A DNA stretch of 64,000 nt from Euglena gracilis (GCA_039621445.1 CP154954.1:8682634-8746633); one strand, 5' to 3'. Counted from the stretch's first letter, positions 60,756-64,000 are shown. Notes: generated by a model from the sequence alone, not told the origin. Numbers and translations: made by a program.

Positions 60756-63465
60756 ACGTATATACGTATGTGCATATATGCATATGTATACGTATATATG
60801 TATGTGCATATATGCATATGTATACGTATGTACAAATATATGTGTAGACTCGCAACACACATGCACGCACAGACACCCCGGCGTCTCACCGTGTGCATTT
60901 GCCGTTCATATGCCGTATGCTGCGTGCAGGTGCAGGGTTGTGTCGGGTCGGCTGGGCGGGCCGGCGGGGGGCGCGGCGTACGGGAAGGCCGTGGTGCGCA
61001 TCAACCTCAGCGAGCAGACGGACATGGTGGACCTCGTCGGGGCGTTCCTGCCGGACCACTCCGACCCGGACGGGCCGCCGCGCTTCGCGTGGTCCGAGGG
61101 GCTGCTGCTGCAGGCGCTGGAGCGCGGGCAGTGGGTCATCCTGGACGAGCTGAACCTCGCGTCCCGCCTGGGATGCCCCAAAGTACTGCCCCCCGAATGC
61201 TCTTGCATGTGTGCATGCATGCATACCTCATTCGTTCGGTGCGGCCAGGAAAGCGTCATGCATGCAAAGCCGCTGTGCATGTGCAAGTAGGTTGGCGGAA
61301 CGCCAGGCGCAAACCGTTGAGAACCAGCCAGGTATCATTCGGTGCAACCCAGTGCGGATGAATCCAAACAAGTCTTCTTGGTGTTTATCCACCAACTCCC
61401 AATGCAATAATTCTGGGTCTGGCATCGGGGTAGGAATCTCCCCTCTGGCCCGGTAGGAGGCACCCCATCCCCCAATCCGTGCTGGAGGGCCTCAACTCCA
61501 TCCTGGACCACCGGCAGGAGCTCTTCGTGCCGGAGACCGGCCGCCACGTGCGGCCCGCGCCGGGCTTCCGCATCTTCGGCTGCCAGAACCCGCTGTCCCA
61601 GGGGGGCGGCCGGAAGGGGCTGCCCCGGTCGTTCCTGAACCGCTTCGCCCGCGTGTACGTGGAGCCGTTCACCGACGCCGCACAGCGCCTGCGGGCTCCC
61701 CGGCGTGCTTTCTGGGGGGAGTGCAGTCAAGCCTGCAGGTCAACGGTTGTGCGCTTTTGTGCGGTGAAGTGGTTGTGCTCTTTTGAACACCAACACGCTG
61801 AATTAAAAATTCTTCTTTTTTAAATATGGGCACTATTTTAAGCTAATCGCACCTTGCCCGTGTATCCCGATGTTTGTATTTGCCTTTTTTGGGTGTACAG
61901 AATCAGCTCTGTTTGTTGCTTAGCCTTTTTCATTACACGTGTCACCTCCAACATTGGTGCTCTTTCCGTGGGCCCGTGCATGGCCACGCCCCGGCCGCTG
62001 GGGCCGACCTGTATTCTGTGGTCACCACTGTACACCCGGCCCTGCCGCGCCCGGTCGCGCAGCGCATGGTAACGTTCAACGCGCTCCTTCACCAGCGCGT
62101 CATGGTGGAACGGCGGTTCGGGGCGAAAGGCGCCCCGTTCGAGTTCAACCTCCGCGACCTGTTCCGCTGGTGCGACCTGCTGCAGCGGCAGCAGGCGGGC
62201 CGGGGGCGGCCCCTCGCCCAGGCCCCGCGGGTTGGTCACCTTTTTTGTATTGCAACAGTGCACAAACGCGCATGTGCTCAAACACAGCTGCACACACACA
62301 CGCGCGCGCACGCAGCCACACACAGCCACACATGCACACACACAGCCTCACACACACAAACAACACACAAACAGCCACACACAGGCGCGCGCGACACACA
62401 CACGTGCGCGCGCCAGCACGCAAATATGCGCGCGCACACACATACGCACGTTGTTTCCCAAGCATTTGTGGACATCGTAGTGCCCTGCGCGGCCTGCCCT
62501 CAACCCAGCGGAGTTTGCGGACGTGCTGCACCTGCAGCGCATGCGGGACGAGGCAGACCGGGTGGAGGTGCAGCAGTGCTATGCGGAGGTGTTCCGGTGC
62601 CCCCTGCCGGTGGATTCCCCGCCAGCCGACTGCTGCCGGGAGGAGTCTATCCCCTTTTTCCAAAAACAGGGCCCGGTGATGGGTGGCATTCCTACACCAA
62701 AAAATGGGGGTCAGCCAGAGTTCAATTTCAGGAGGGTGCACGGGGATGAGAGGGGGTGCCCCCCCCCCTTGCCGGATCGGAGGGGTCTGGACCACCCCCC
62801 TGCCTTTGCATCAAACCCTGGGCCAACTCCTTTTGAGGACAGATTTGGCAGTTGCCGTCACCACCACGCTGCAAAAGCCCCCACAAAGCAACCCGTGGTA
62901 TGCATGGGTATATTGGCAGTGTTTTGTCTTTCAGGCAATTCAGACCTCTATTGTTGCAGAGAATTAGCATTTTCGTGGTGTGTCGGAGGATTGTGATTGT
63001 TTCAACGGCGTTGACCCAGGACATTGCCTGGCTTTTTTCCCATTCGAGCGCTGTTGTGTCGACACACTGTGTCATTGAAAGCCTCGTAACAACAGCCCCG
63101 CAGCTGTCGTTTGCTTTGGGCAAAGGTGGCGGGTGTGGCAGGGCAATGATCACAAATCCACTGCTTCTGATTTCCATATCTGCTCTTTGGGGGTGAGCAG
63201 TATTTCAGTCAAATAATGAAGTTCAAGGAGCCCTGGGTTCTTATGGGACGAAACCCAAGCATTTCTTTGTGTCAGCGCTGTGGGCTGCCCCCGGCCTTTG
63301 CTGTTCGCCACCGGCCCCGGTACGTTGCGCATCAACGGCTTCGACGTCCCCGCCGGCGCAACGGCTTCGAGCGTTGGGGACGCGGAGAAGCGCCCATTGC
63401 TGGTATTGCCGGGGCAGATGCGTAGCCTGGCGGCGCTGCTGCGCTGCGTTGTCCATGCCTCCTTG
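29107..63465 (+). CDS. MDN1: Midasin (Rea1) AAA-ATPase gene, 5' two-thirds, about 40 exons
   Basis: Midasin is a giant nuclear/nucleolar dynein-like ATPase with six AAA modules in one chain; it releases Ytm1 and Rsa4 complexes from maturing 60S subunits. Forty GC-rich exons in one order and one strand cover AAA1-AAA5 and the lead into AAA6. Walker A motifs seen: GITGTGKT (AAA1), GETGIGKT (AAA2), GPTSSGKT (AAA3), GDTGGGKT (AAA4), GSPGVGKT (AAA5). Walker B: IVIEDID, LLLDEIN, VVLDELN, FMLDEVN, VILDELN. Sensor-type blocks such as FACMNP, FATQNP and MATMNPGGDFGKKELSPALRNR also match the family. Exons total about 5.2 kb (about 1,720 codons) in about 34 kb. The spliced frame stays open wherever a junction could be resolved. 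The N-terminal domain before AAA1 (about 300 residues in animals and fungi) was not found; it is either absent or upstream. The gene runs off the right edge. Family identity is very sure; exon edges vary. Confidence 0.95.
29158..29592 (+). other. midasin intron 1, non-conventional, CAT/ATG
   Basis: CAT at 29161-29163 and ATG at 29585-29587 occupy +4 to +6 and -8 to -6. The pairing extends to CATAC/GTATG. The 9-bp word GCCCTCGAG occurs at both junctions. Confidence 0.8.
29593..29669 (+). CDS. MDN1: midasin exon 2: AAA1 Walker A
   Basis: Encodes EAAVDCSPAILVEG then GITGTGKTALIA, the AAA1 P-loop. The preceding intron is bounded by CAT (+4) and ATG (-8). Reading on past 29669 gives an in-frame TAG; ending at 29669 avoids it and joins exon 3 in frame. 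Confidence 0.88.
30248..35610. repeat. CATA/CCTA satellite with higher-order structure inside midasin intron 2
   Basis: Blocks of (CATA)n and (CCTA)n alternate with about 11 copies of a spacer. The spacer starts CCACTCCCCCCCCTTATTTG and contains GCCAAAGGACCCCCCAAATG and AATTCCTTTAGAAAGAGGGC. Spacer type A (for example 31,451, 31,788, 32,690, 33,026, 34,021, 34,377) leads into a CCTA block. Type B (30,799, 32,148, 33,385, 34,748) has the hairpin GGCGCCTTCGGCGCC and leads straight into CATA. The order B-A-A repeats about every 1.3 kb. Confidence 0.95.
35690..35787 (+). CDS. MDN1: midasin exon 3: AAA1 DxxDxKxLLG block
   Basis: Encodes LVTVNIDDSFDAKDLLGNY, the family block following the P-loop. 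It joins exon 2 through GGC/GCC intron ends across a 6 kb repeat-filled intron. The 3' edge is placed at a GT (35788) with an AG at 36122 that keeps frame; a non-conventional alternative is not excluded. Confidence 0.85.
36123..36274 (+). CDS. MDN1: midasin exon 4: AAA1 Walker B
   Basis: Encodes PGTYVLQAGPLATAVRAGRW then IVIEDIDLASFDLLSVLISL, the AAA1 Walker B helix and strand. The 5' edge is approximate. The 3' edge is fixed by CAG at 36278-36280, paired with CTG before exon 5. Confidence 0.9.
36570..36674 (+). CDS. MDN1: midasin exon 5: AAA1 sensor 1
   Basis: Encodes NLTVQDREIPVRPGFRLFAT, matching the AAA1 loop and sensor strand. The join to exon 4 restores LIDTG-NLTVQD without a gap. The 3' edge is at AAG/GTCCCT, which looks like a GT donor, but the partner acceptor was not resolved. 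Confidence 0.87.
37010..37145. repeat. dispersed GAAAACCGTTTTTCCGG-type repeat in midasin intron 5
   Basis: TTTTCGGCTCAAAAACAGTT and CCGGGTCCGGGAGACCGAAA match the copies at 11,430-11,690, same orientation. Confidence 0.65.
37438..37685. repeat. TA and CA microsatellites in midasin intron 5
   Basis: TATATACA-type repeats 37,438-37,510, TTTATTATTTATTTATA 37,545-37,600, CA tract 37,619-37,680. Confidence 0.85.
37803..37949 (+). CDS. MDN1: midasin exon 6: AAA1 lid (edges approximate)
   Basis: The frame with VVVIYSLSLAEMAAVVAVQN and RRFVSHFLNSL matches the helices after sensor 1, where human and yeast proteins have an ELxxIL-type helix. Neither edge could be fixed; the neighbouring DNA is AT-rich on the left and C/G-run-rich on the right. 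Confidence 0.7.
38421..38551 (+). CDS. MDN1: midasin exon 7: AAA1 C-terminal RDLxxW block
   Basis: Encodes ELAATQLRFRLALRDVLKWG, the conserved LRDLLxW block closing AAA1. The 5' edge is uncertain. The 3' edge is well fixed by CAGGCTTC against the reverse-complement GAAGCCTG-like end before exon 8. Confidence 0.82.
38762..38880 (+). CDS. MDN1: midasin exon 8: AAA1-AAA2 connector
   Basis: Encodes VALFEETVDSFCSCL and YHALAAGFAGKLE, matching the connector after AAA1. It has 119 nt (phase 1 to 0). The following intron is conventional: GTGTTTGC at 38881 and CCCCCAG at 40791. Confidence 0.88.
38881..40791 (+). other. midasin intron 8, conventional GT-AG
   Basis: GTGTTTGC donor and CCCCCAG acceptor keep phase 0. 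The intron carries transposon-like coding remnants (39,300-39,812) and two short CACGCGTCACGTGTGACTTC-like repeats at 40,610-40,775. Confidence 0.85.
39675..39812 (+). pseudogene. short Cys/His-rich ORF, probable transposase tail
   Basis: ATG at 39675 to TAG at 39810 encodes 45 residues including CECGEHTARKCVICNYHVCD and GCFPDHSSVVC. The spacing of the CxC/CxxC/CxxC pairs and the two His residues fits a zinc-binding domain. The CDGCFPDH word resembles the Cys-rich C terminus of piggyBac-type transposases, but that assignment is tentative. Upstream frames (39,330-39,540) look like broken coding sequence. It lies inside an intron. Confidence 0.4.
40792..40997 (+). CDS. MDN1: midasin exon 9: lead into AAA2
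   Basis: Encodes FRLTDGQVEVGRAVLPRLAA, LFAPTRTCLTLMESIMVAV and GGGEALL, matching the connector LQVGR and the strand before the AAA2 P-loop. It ends inside that strand. CAG (41001) and CTG (41551) intron triplets join it to exon 10 as EALLLTGETGIGKT. Confidence 0.92.
41559..41694 (+). CDS. MDN1: midasin exon 10: AAA2 Walker A
   Basis: Encodes TGETGIGKTFVIQSVA and LNLNQQSGSSDFMGGFRPLD, the AAA2 P-loop and the NQQSDxxDLLGGxxP block that is diagnostic of midasin. The 3' edge is approximate (after RPLD). Confidence 0.93.
41800..42460 (-). pseudogene. transposon-like remnant on the reverse strand
   Basis: Reverse-strand frames 42,452-42,213 (FRATRNILAGFKRNYCSDCP) and 42,212-41,895 (IGILPDNWHCFLHLCILFGS) abut and have balanced composition unlike introns. 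No family recognised. Located in midasin intron 10. Confidence 0.3.
42557..42598. repeat. GATTT microsatellite
   Basis: Five or six tandem TTTGA/GATTT units. Confidence 0.85.
42669..42792 (+). CDS. MDN1: midasin exon 11: AAA2 insert
   Basis: Encodes WRQLFEQVFSLAKNEAVL and ETFCSDRRWALLVELSP, matching the LFEExF and RWxxLL helices after the AAA2 P-loop. The 5' edge is approximate. The 3' edge is set by GCT/AGC intron triplets. Confidence 0.85.
43244..43401 (+). CDS. MDN1: midasin exon 12: basic linker within AAA2
   Basis: Encodes SSAATALKKLQKPPPD, then a lysine-rich run (KRLKKKKKVKG) and VAEWLAFQE. This position is a lysine-rich insert with a KxxW helix in other midasins. The following intron is conventional (GAG/GTGGCT to CCACAG). 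Confidence 0.86.
43540..43804. repeat. CA tract immediately upstream of midasin exon 13
   Basis: CA-rich microsatellite ending 3 nt before exon 13, within a conventional intron. Confidence 0.9.
43807..43973 (+). CDS. MDN1: midasin exon 13: AAA2 Walker B
   Basis: Encodes FIFQFFEGLLVQAWRQGSW then LLLDEINLAGSSTLERLSAA. This is the classic FVEGxLxxAxxxGxWxLLDEINLA block. The exon is flanked by a long CA tract upstream and a long TG tract downstream. Confidence 0.96.
43992..44262. repeat. TG tract immediately downstream of midasin exon 13
   Basis: TGTG/TATG microsatellite beginning 19 nt after exon 13. It is complementary to the upstream CA tract. Confidence 0.9.
44425..44835. mobile_element. 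GGGAAACTGTC-family copies in midasin intron 13
   Basis: Left part at 44,425-44,520 (GGAAATTGTTCTCCCC, GGGAAACTGTCCTGT), then 44,725-44,835 (CCCGGGAAACTGTCCTC, GCCGCTGACCTGTCC, AAAGTTTCC, GGGAGGGTAG). Confidence 0.55.
44942..45011 (+). CDS. MDN1: midasin exon 14: AAA2 beta-hairpin
   Basis: Encodes RGTLYLSERGDTEPIPMHP, matching LxERGDTEPIxxHP. It has 70 nt and is too short to show as an ORF. The join to exon 15 gives MHP-NFRLFACMNP, an exact fit to the family, using GGG/CCC intron triplets. Confidence 0.93.
45012..45507 (+). other. midasin intron 14, non-conventional, GGG/CCC
   Basis: GGGGCTCGGC at 45,015 and GCCGCGCCCC ending 45,502 pair over 9 of 10 positions. Contains an AAATA microsatellite at 45,405-45,480. 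Confidence 0.85.
45508..45717 (+). CDS. MDN1: midasin exon 15: AAA2 sensor 1
   Basis: Encodes NFRLFACMNPPTDVGKKDLP and ALRSRFTEVYV, nearly identical to the AAA2 block of all midasins, then DVVEFYIQCVK. It has 210 nt, phase 0 to 0. The following intron is conventional (AAG/GTGTGT to TTCCAG). Confidence 0.97.
45755..45855. repeat. TG tract upstream of midasin exon 16
   Basis: (TG)n with CGCG interruptions in conventional intron 15. Confidence 0.9.
46062..46136 (+). CDS. MDN1: midasin exon 16: AAA2 PHYSLRTL block
   Basis: Encodes LTDGNPSNPKPHYTLRTLSA (family DGxxxKPHYSLRTLxRAL). It has 75 nt. The upstream intron is GT-AG. The downstream intron has CAG/CTG ends with a stem of about 12 bp. Confidence 0.94.
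46450..46565. repeat. CA tract downstream of midasin exon 16
   Basis: (CA)n running into the 3' end of non-conventional intron 16. Its last bases CACACACCAGCCTG form the closing stem. Confidence 0.9.
46575..46696 (+). CDS. MDN1: midasin exon 17: end of AAA2
   Basis: Encodes FHAALQEGIRMAFGTQIARK, matching SLYEGxxMxFLTxLD of AAA2. It ends in HPVLEGL, completed by exon 18 through CGG/CCG intron triplets. Confidence 0.92.
47094..47147 (+). CDS. MDN1: midasin exon 18: 54-nt exon after AAA2
   Basis: Encodes IRKHIVKNPQAPPDCSLA, fitting the family block around QHIVP. It was found only because a peptide was missing between exons 17 and 19. The 3' junction lies in a 9-bp direct repeat GCGCAGCCC. Confidence 0.85.
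47430..47605 (-). repeat. inverted copy of the CTCCGGACATTTTC dispersed repeat
   Basis: The reverse complement matches 11,735-11,870 in order: TCTCGGGCTC, AAATCAAAATACG, ATAGGGCGTTCCAAGGG, GTCTCCAGACATTTTCTTTG. Confidence 0.75.
47643..47771 (+). CDS. MDN1: midasin exon 19: lead into AAA3
   Basis: Encodes QPIAVPKAPGPNFIAFEHIW and YILTPSVKV, matching the family's WxxxG and YILTPSV blocks before AAA3. The 3' edge is placed by GGC/GCC pairing with a 4-nt rather than 5-nt spacing. Confidence 0.9.
47836..47964. mobile_element. GGGAAACTGTC-family MITE in midasin intron 19
   Basis: Left CCTACC, C run, GGGAAATTGTTC; right GGTGACCGTTTCCTGG and a G run. Interior CTCGCTGACCTGTCCTC repeats. About 129 bp. 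Confidence 0.65.
48158..48545. mobile_element. GGGAAACTGTC-family element(s) in midasin intron 19
   Basis: Left end CTACC, C run, CGGGAAACTGTC at 48,160. Right end GTGACAGTTTCCCGGGGGTA at 48,515. The middle holds a second set of internal motifs (48,420-48,510), so this may be two copies or a composite. Confidence 0.6.
48692..48832 (+). CDS. MDN1: midasin exon 20: AAA3 Walker A
   Basis: Encodes HLTNLARIVMAKRPVLLQ then GPTSSGKTSMVEYLAQRTGH and FVRINNHH, the AAA3 P-loop and the RINNHEHTD strand. Confidence 0.96.
49162..49259 (+). CDS. MDN1: midasin exon 21: AAA3 QEYxGxY block
   Basis: Encodes DLQEYFGTYISDKRGKLYF and EGILVEACRNGY. The split codon T/GG at its end becomes the conserved Trp of GYWVVLDELN when spliced to exon 22. 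Confidence 0.95.
49500..50040. repeat. tandem duplication of about 280 bp in midasin intron 21
   Basis: Copy 1 about 49,527-49,770 and copy 2 about 49,818-50,040 share GGCGCAGAGGGG, CCAGGACACA, TTGAAAGGTTTTCGCTGCTG and a TTTTTGCA-rich tail ending in GGCCGGG. Confidence 0.85.
50089..50205 (+). CDS. MDN1: midasin exon 22: AAA3 Walker B
   Basis: Encodes VVLDELNLAPSEILEALNR and LLDDNRELVIPETQAVIKP. It is almost identical to the conserved AAA3 block. Confidence 0.97.
50623..50783 (+). CDS. MDN1: midasin exon 23: AAA3 sensor 1 and arginine finger region
   Basis: Encodes PHFHLFATQNPPMLYGGRKV and LSRAFRNRFVELQVDDIP. Joined to exon 22 it reads VIKPHPHFHLF, with the intron closed by a stem of about 12 bp (CCC/GGG register). 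Confidence 0.97.
51148..51280 (+). CDS. MDN1: midasin exon 24: AAA3 C-terminal block
   Basis: Encodes SKMIRVMVHLQVLRQNSQLF and AGKHGFITPRDLFKWASRG, matching the FAGKxGFITxRDLFRWA signature. The following 1.3 kb intron is conventional (CG/GTTTCG to CTCCAG, phase 1). Confidence 0.96.
51281..52625 (+). other. midasin intron 24, conventional GT-AG, with nested inverted-repeat element
   Basis: Donor CG/GTTTCG and acceptor CTCCAG (phase 1). Inside, 51,620-52,500 is bounded by TATGGCAGCTGCCTGCTACT and the reverse complement of AGTAGGTAGCTGCCATATGC, with G/C-run hairpins and GGGGGTTATATTTGGG repeats between. Confidence 0.75.
52626..52840 (+). CDS. MDN1: midasin exon 25: AAA3-AAA4 connector
   Basis: Encodes IEDLAHHGFMLLGERCRRPE and VRQTLEKECGVVIDEARLYD, matching LAxDGYMLLAxRxR and the following helix. 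The 3' edge uses CAG (+4) and CTG with a 6-nt spacing. Confidence 0.9.
53273..53440 (+). CDS. MDN1: midasin exon 26: AAA4 Walker A
   Basis: Encodes LVWTHSLKRLFSLVGWCMHF, EPFVLVGDTGGGKTTICQLY and AALTGQQLS. These are the VWTxxMxRL and GDTGxGKTTICQ motifs of AAA4. Confidence 0.97.
53441..53718 (+). other. midasin intron 26, non-conventional with 16-bp closing stem
   Basis: CAGGCTTCTTTTTAAG at 53,444 is the exact reverse complement of CTTAAAAAGAAGCCTG ending at 53,713. Long C and G runs inside can extend the stem. Confidence 0.92.
53719..53754 (+). CDS. MDN1: midasin exon 27: 36-nt micro-exon in AAA4
   Basis: Encodes IVNCHQHSESSR (family xVxCHxHxETSD). The intron ends are 16 bp of perfect complement upstream (CAGGCTTCTTTTTAAG) and 10 bp downstream (GGCGGTGTGG). 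These pairings fix the edges of this 12-codon exon. Confidence 0.9.
53830..54035. other. AT-rich stretch within midasin intron 27
   Basis: About 85% A+T, no frame, no repeat unit. Similar AT islands are at 57,950-58,140, 59,090-59,215 and 59,430-59,560 in other introns. Confidence 0.6.
54138..54232 (+). CDS. MDN1: midasin exon 28: AAA4 FLGxLRP block
   Basis: Encodes ADFLGSLRPASAELAAQGKL and FAWADGPLVTAV, matching DFLGGLRPxR and LFEWHDGPLVxAM. The 3' edge is set by GGG/CCC with 6-nt spacing. Confidence 0.92.
54446..54755 (+). pseudogene. intron-nested acidic/NLS and Cys-rich coding remnant
   Basis: One frame reads ADSQEESILEGGLVDEGEVP, about 17 Glu, then DSPQKKRKFHYGAKST. A neighbouring frame reads RICCRCKQFPFGTFEVRG and CVACLKLA, with two CxxC pairs. 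Acidic tract, basic NLS-like motif and zinc ribbon together suggest a decayed nuclear or transposon protein, frameshifted between the two halves. No family recognised. Confidence 0.35.
55069..55177 (+). CDS. MDN1: midasin exon 29: AAA4 Walker B
   Basis: Encodes MKQGYHFMLDEVNLAEDSVL and ERLNSVFESGRTLTLP, the FxLDEISLADDSVLERLNSVLE block, with Val-Asn replacing the more common Ile-Ser. Confidence 0.96.
55671..55813 (+). CDS. MDN1: midasin exon 30: AAA4 sensor 1
   Basis: Encodes EKGSRKVQELTAHPAFRVMA, TMNPGGDFGKKELSPALRNR and LTEIYVPS. It is close to identical to the family. The second arginine-finger neighbour is Leu (NRLTEI) where NRFTEI is usual. Confidence 0.97.
55940..56500. repeat. CCGCAATTTT motif clusters in midasin intron 30
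   Basis: Clusters at 55,950-56,015 and 56,440-56,490 share TTTCCGCAATTTTCC words with 11,220-11,350. Between them are TTTTGG-rich AT stretches. Confidence 0.6.
56612..56756. repeat. CA microsatellite upstream of midasin exon 31
   Basis: (CA)n of about 140 bp with a few interruptions. Confidence 0.92.
56802..56908 (+). CDS. MDN1: midasin exon 31: AAA4 lid helices
   Basis: Encodes DLRVILETKLGARPEFLPVL and LDFIAFFMQSESKGK, matching EVMLDFIDWL. It sits directly after a CA tract and a short spacer. Confidence 0.88.
57218..57366. repeat. 12-bp minisatellite in midasin intron 31
   Basis: Unit TACGGCACGGCR in about 10 imperfect copies (GCACGGCGTACG, GCACGGCATACG), grading into CACGCACGGGCGCG. Confidence 0.8.
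57398..57536 (+). CDS. MDN1: midasin exon 32: AAA4 SIRDxLxWV block
   Basis: Encodes PLSVRDVVGWIEFIDRGAAV and LSPAQAVVQGCDTVILGGVG. The upstream intron is closed by a perfect 10-bp stem (CAGCCGGGGT with ACCCCGGCTG). Confidence 0.94.
57835..57940. mobile_element. diverged GGGAAACTGTC-family copy in midasin intron 32
   Basis: Left GAACCCCCTCCC and TTGAAACTGCCTCC; right GGAGGCAGTTTTCCGGGAGG. The terminal repeats complement each other though both differ from the consensus. Confidence 0.5.
58221..58299 (+). CDS. MDN1: midasin exon 33: AAA4-AAA5 connector
   Basis: Encodes APEAAAALRQDCLGHLCRLL and AGAGHP, matching the RxECLxFL helix. It is placed by CAG/CTG ends upstream and CGG/CCG ends downstream. 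Confidence 0.85.
58332..58560. repeat. 20-bp minisatellite in midasin intron 33
   Basis: Unit CACACATAAACATACAAATG in about 11 copies, with AAAAAT for AAACAT variants. Confidence 0.85.
58824..58927 (+). CDS. MDN1: midasin exon 34: AAA5 lead
   Basis: Encodes ITEAEAQRYFWEVSTSPAPT and ELRRHYSFECET. Sequence conservation here is weak (family: GIHPFxIxxG), but the GC-rich codon use, the frame and the paired intron ends support it. Confidence 0.72.
59263..59368 (+). CDS. MDN1: midasin exon 35: AAA5 Walker A
   Basis: Encodes TKLNLSKIVRALALPKPLLL then EGSPGVGKTTLVEAL, the AAA5 P-loop. The downstream intron stem is about 15 bp (CCGGCCCGCCC with its complement before exon 36). Confidence 0.96.
59430..60640. 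other. midasin intron 35 body: AT island and unassigned DNA
   Basis: TAATAATAG and TTATTATTA words form a self-complementary AT patch at 59,430-59,560. CCAAATAGTGCTGCACCCCC occurs at about 59,580 and 59,831, a dispersed pair. No gene. Confidence 0.4.
60700..60845. repeat. TATG/TG microsatellite in midasin intron 35
   Basis: TATATATG, (TG)n and duplicated GTGCATATATGCATATGTAT. Confidence 0.85.
60970..61165 (+). CDS. MDN1: midasin exon 36: AAA5 Walker B
   Basis: Encodes AVVRINLSEQTDMVDLVGAF, FAWSEGLLLQALERGQWVIL and DELNLAS. This is the RINLSEQTDxxDLFGxxLP and VxLDELNLAS block. Confidence 0.97.
61474..61679 (+). CDS. MDN1: midasin exon 37: AAA5 sensor 1
   Basis: Encodes SVLEGLNSILDHRQELFVPE, FRIFGCQNPLSQGGGRKGLP and RSFLNRFARVYVEPFTDA. 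It is near identical to the family block. Confidence 0.97.
62006..62215 (+). CDS. MDN1: midasin exon 38: AAA5 C-terminal block
   Basis: Encodes VAQRMVTFNALLHQRVMVER, FGAKGAPFEFNLRDLFRWCD and LLQRQQAG, matching GGPWEFNLRDxxRW. Confidence 0.96.
62265..62450. repeat. CA/CGCA tract in midasin intron 38
   Basis: CACACA, CGCGCGCACGC and CACAGCCACA words; compositionally simple. Confidence 0.8.
62502..62619 (+). CDS. MDN1: midasin exon 39: AAA5-AAA6 connector
   Basis: Encodes NPAEFADVLHLQRMRDEADR and VQQCYAEVFRCPLPVDS, matching the ERMRTxxDxxxVxxxFxxVF stretch before AAA6. Confidence 0.88.
62625..63300 (+). other. midasin intron 39 body
   Basis: C run 62,760; AT-balanced segment 62,930-63,240 of transposon-like composition without a recognisable frame. 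Confidence 0.4.
63308..63465 (+). CDS. MDN1: midasin exon 40: lead into AAA6 (gene continues)
   Basis: Encodes TGPGTLRINGFDVPAGATAS and RPLLVLPGQMRSLAALLRCV. This is the segment just before the AAA6 P-loop. The 3' edge is uncertain. No AAA6 P-loop exon follows before the window ends. Confidence 0.85.
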
Positions 63466-63589
63466 GCAGAAAAGATGAGATATTAAATGAATTAAATGAA
63501 TTTTTGCTGAAATAATAAATAAACTCAAATATAAATATAGAAGAGCATAAAAATCAATTTTAAAAATATATACTTGAATAACTTGAATA

Positions 63590-63662
63590 CCCCCCCCGGG
63601 CAATTGACGCCCCCGGGCAATTGACGCCCCCGGGCAATTGACGCCCCCGGGTAATTGTCACC
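63590..63662. repeat. CCCGGGCAATTGACGCC minisatellite
   Basis: About four units of a 19-bp repeat (CCCCCGGGCAATTGACGCC), after an AT-rich stretch that follows exon 40. It continues degenerately as AATTGTCACCCC and AATTTGTCACCCC to about 63,735. Confidence 0.85.
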
Positions 63663-63929
63663 CCTGGCTGTGCCGGCCAATTTGTCACCCCGGGAAAGTG
63701 TCACCCCCGTCCGTGCTGCCCAATTTGTCACCCCCCCCCAACAGAAGATGTTTGTGAACTTTCTTTTTGCCGACATGACTCGATTGATCCTCTCTTTCGC
63801 AACAACTGTGCTGAAAAATGTCACATACCAAATGCTCTGCACAATATCACAACCATAGCTGCATTTTTGCGTGTTCACTGGTTTCAGATGGTGTTTTTGG
63901 TCATTTGGATTTAATGTGGGCTACATGGG

Positions 63930-64000
63930 TGGGCAATTGACGCCCCCGGGCAATTGACGCCACCCGGCAATTGTCACCCCCCTCTGTGCCGGCCAAATTG
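63930..64000. repeat. second block of the GGGCAATTGACGCC minisatellite
   Basis: Three units of the same repeat in the same orientation, running to the window edge. Confidence 0.85.

Noticed and set aside
29107-63465. Midasin as a decayed pseudogene
   Set aside because: Motifs of five AAA modules are intact and the frame is kept across nearly all junctions once paired intron ends are used; apparent stops fall in introns.
29107-63465. Midasin as dynein heavy chain
   Set aside because: Both have six AAA modules, but the NQQSxSSDxxGGxxP, RINNHH, RINLSEQTD and FGCQNP blocks are midasin-specific.

Overview
This window reads as nuclear DNA of a euglenid flagellate (Euglena-like). The key evidence is a GC-rich gene broken into about 40 short exons. 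At about 31 of its 39 introns I can restore the reading frame and the conserved protein only by cutting at non-GT/AG ends. At those ends a triplet near the intron 5' end (usually +4 to +6) is the reverse complement of a triplet near the 3' end (usually -8 to -6). This is the known layout of euglenid non-conventional introns (CAG/CTG). Four other introns of the same gene are ordinary GT-AG introns. No bacterial operon, rRNA, tRNA or CRISPR array was seen.

Layout. Positions 1-14,700: mostly non-coding, intron-like DNA full of C/G runs, hairpins and small inverted-repeat elements. It holds two convincing exons of an unidentified coiled-coil gene (285-335, 673-793) and two weak membrane-segment exon candidates. 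Positions 14,705-27,340: a 12.6 kb minisatellite of an 18-bp unit (with a 20-bp variant), flanked on both sides by arrays of a 10-bp GGCCGACCAG unit. The very long ORFs here, on both strands, are artefacts of the repeat. Positions 27,550-29,040: unassigned. Positions 29,107-63,465 (+): the midasin gene (MDN1/Rea1), the dynein-like six-AAA ATPase that strips assembly factors from pre-60S ribosomes. The window holds AAA1 to AAA5 and the segment leading into AAA6, roughly 1,720 codons. The rest of AAA6, the linker, the D/E-rich region and the MIDAS domain must lie beyond the right edge.

The introns carry most of the oddities: a 6 kb intron of CATA/CCTA arrays with a 1.3 kb higher-order period, complementary CA/TG tracts flanking single exons, MITE-like elements with a CCCGGGAAACTGTC terminal repeat, dispersed repeats in both orientations, and transposon-like ORF remnants (zinc-finger and acidic/NLS peptides).

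Limits: exon edges were found by reading the sequence against remembered features of the midasin family. Edges of exons 1, 6, 7, 10, 11 and 40 are approximate. No alignment or transcript data were available.
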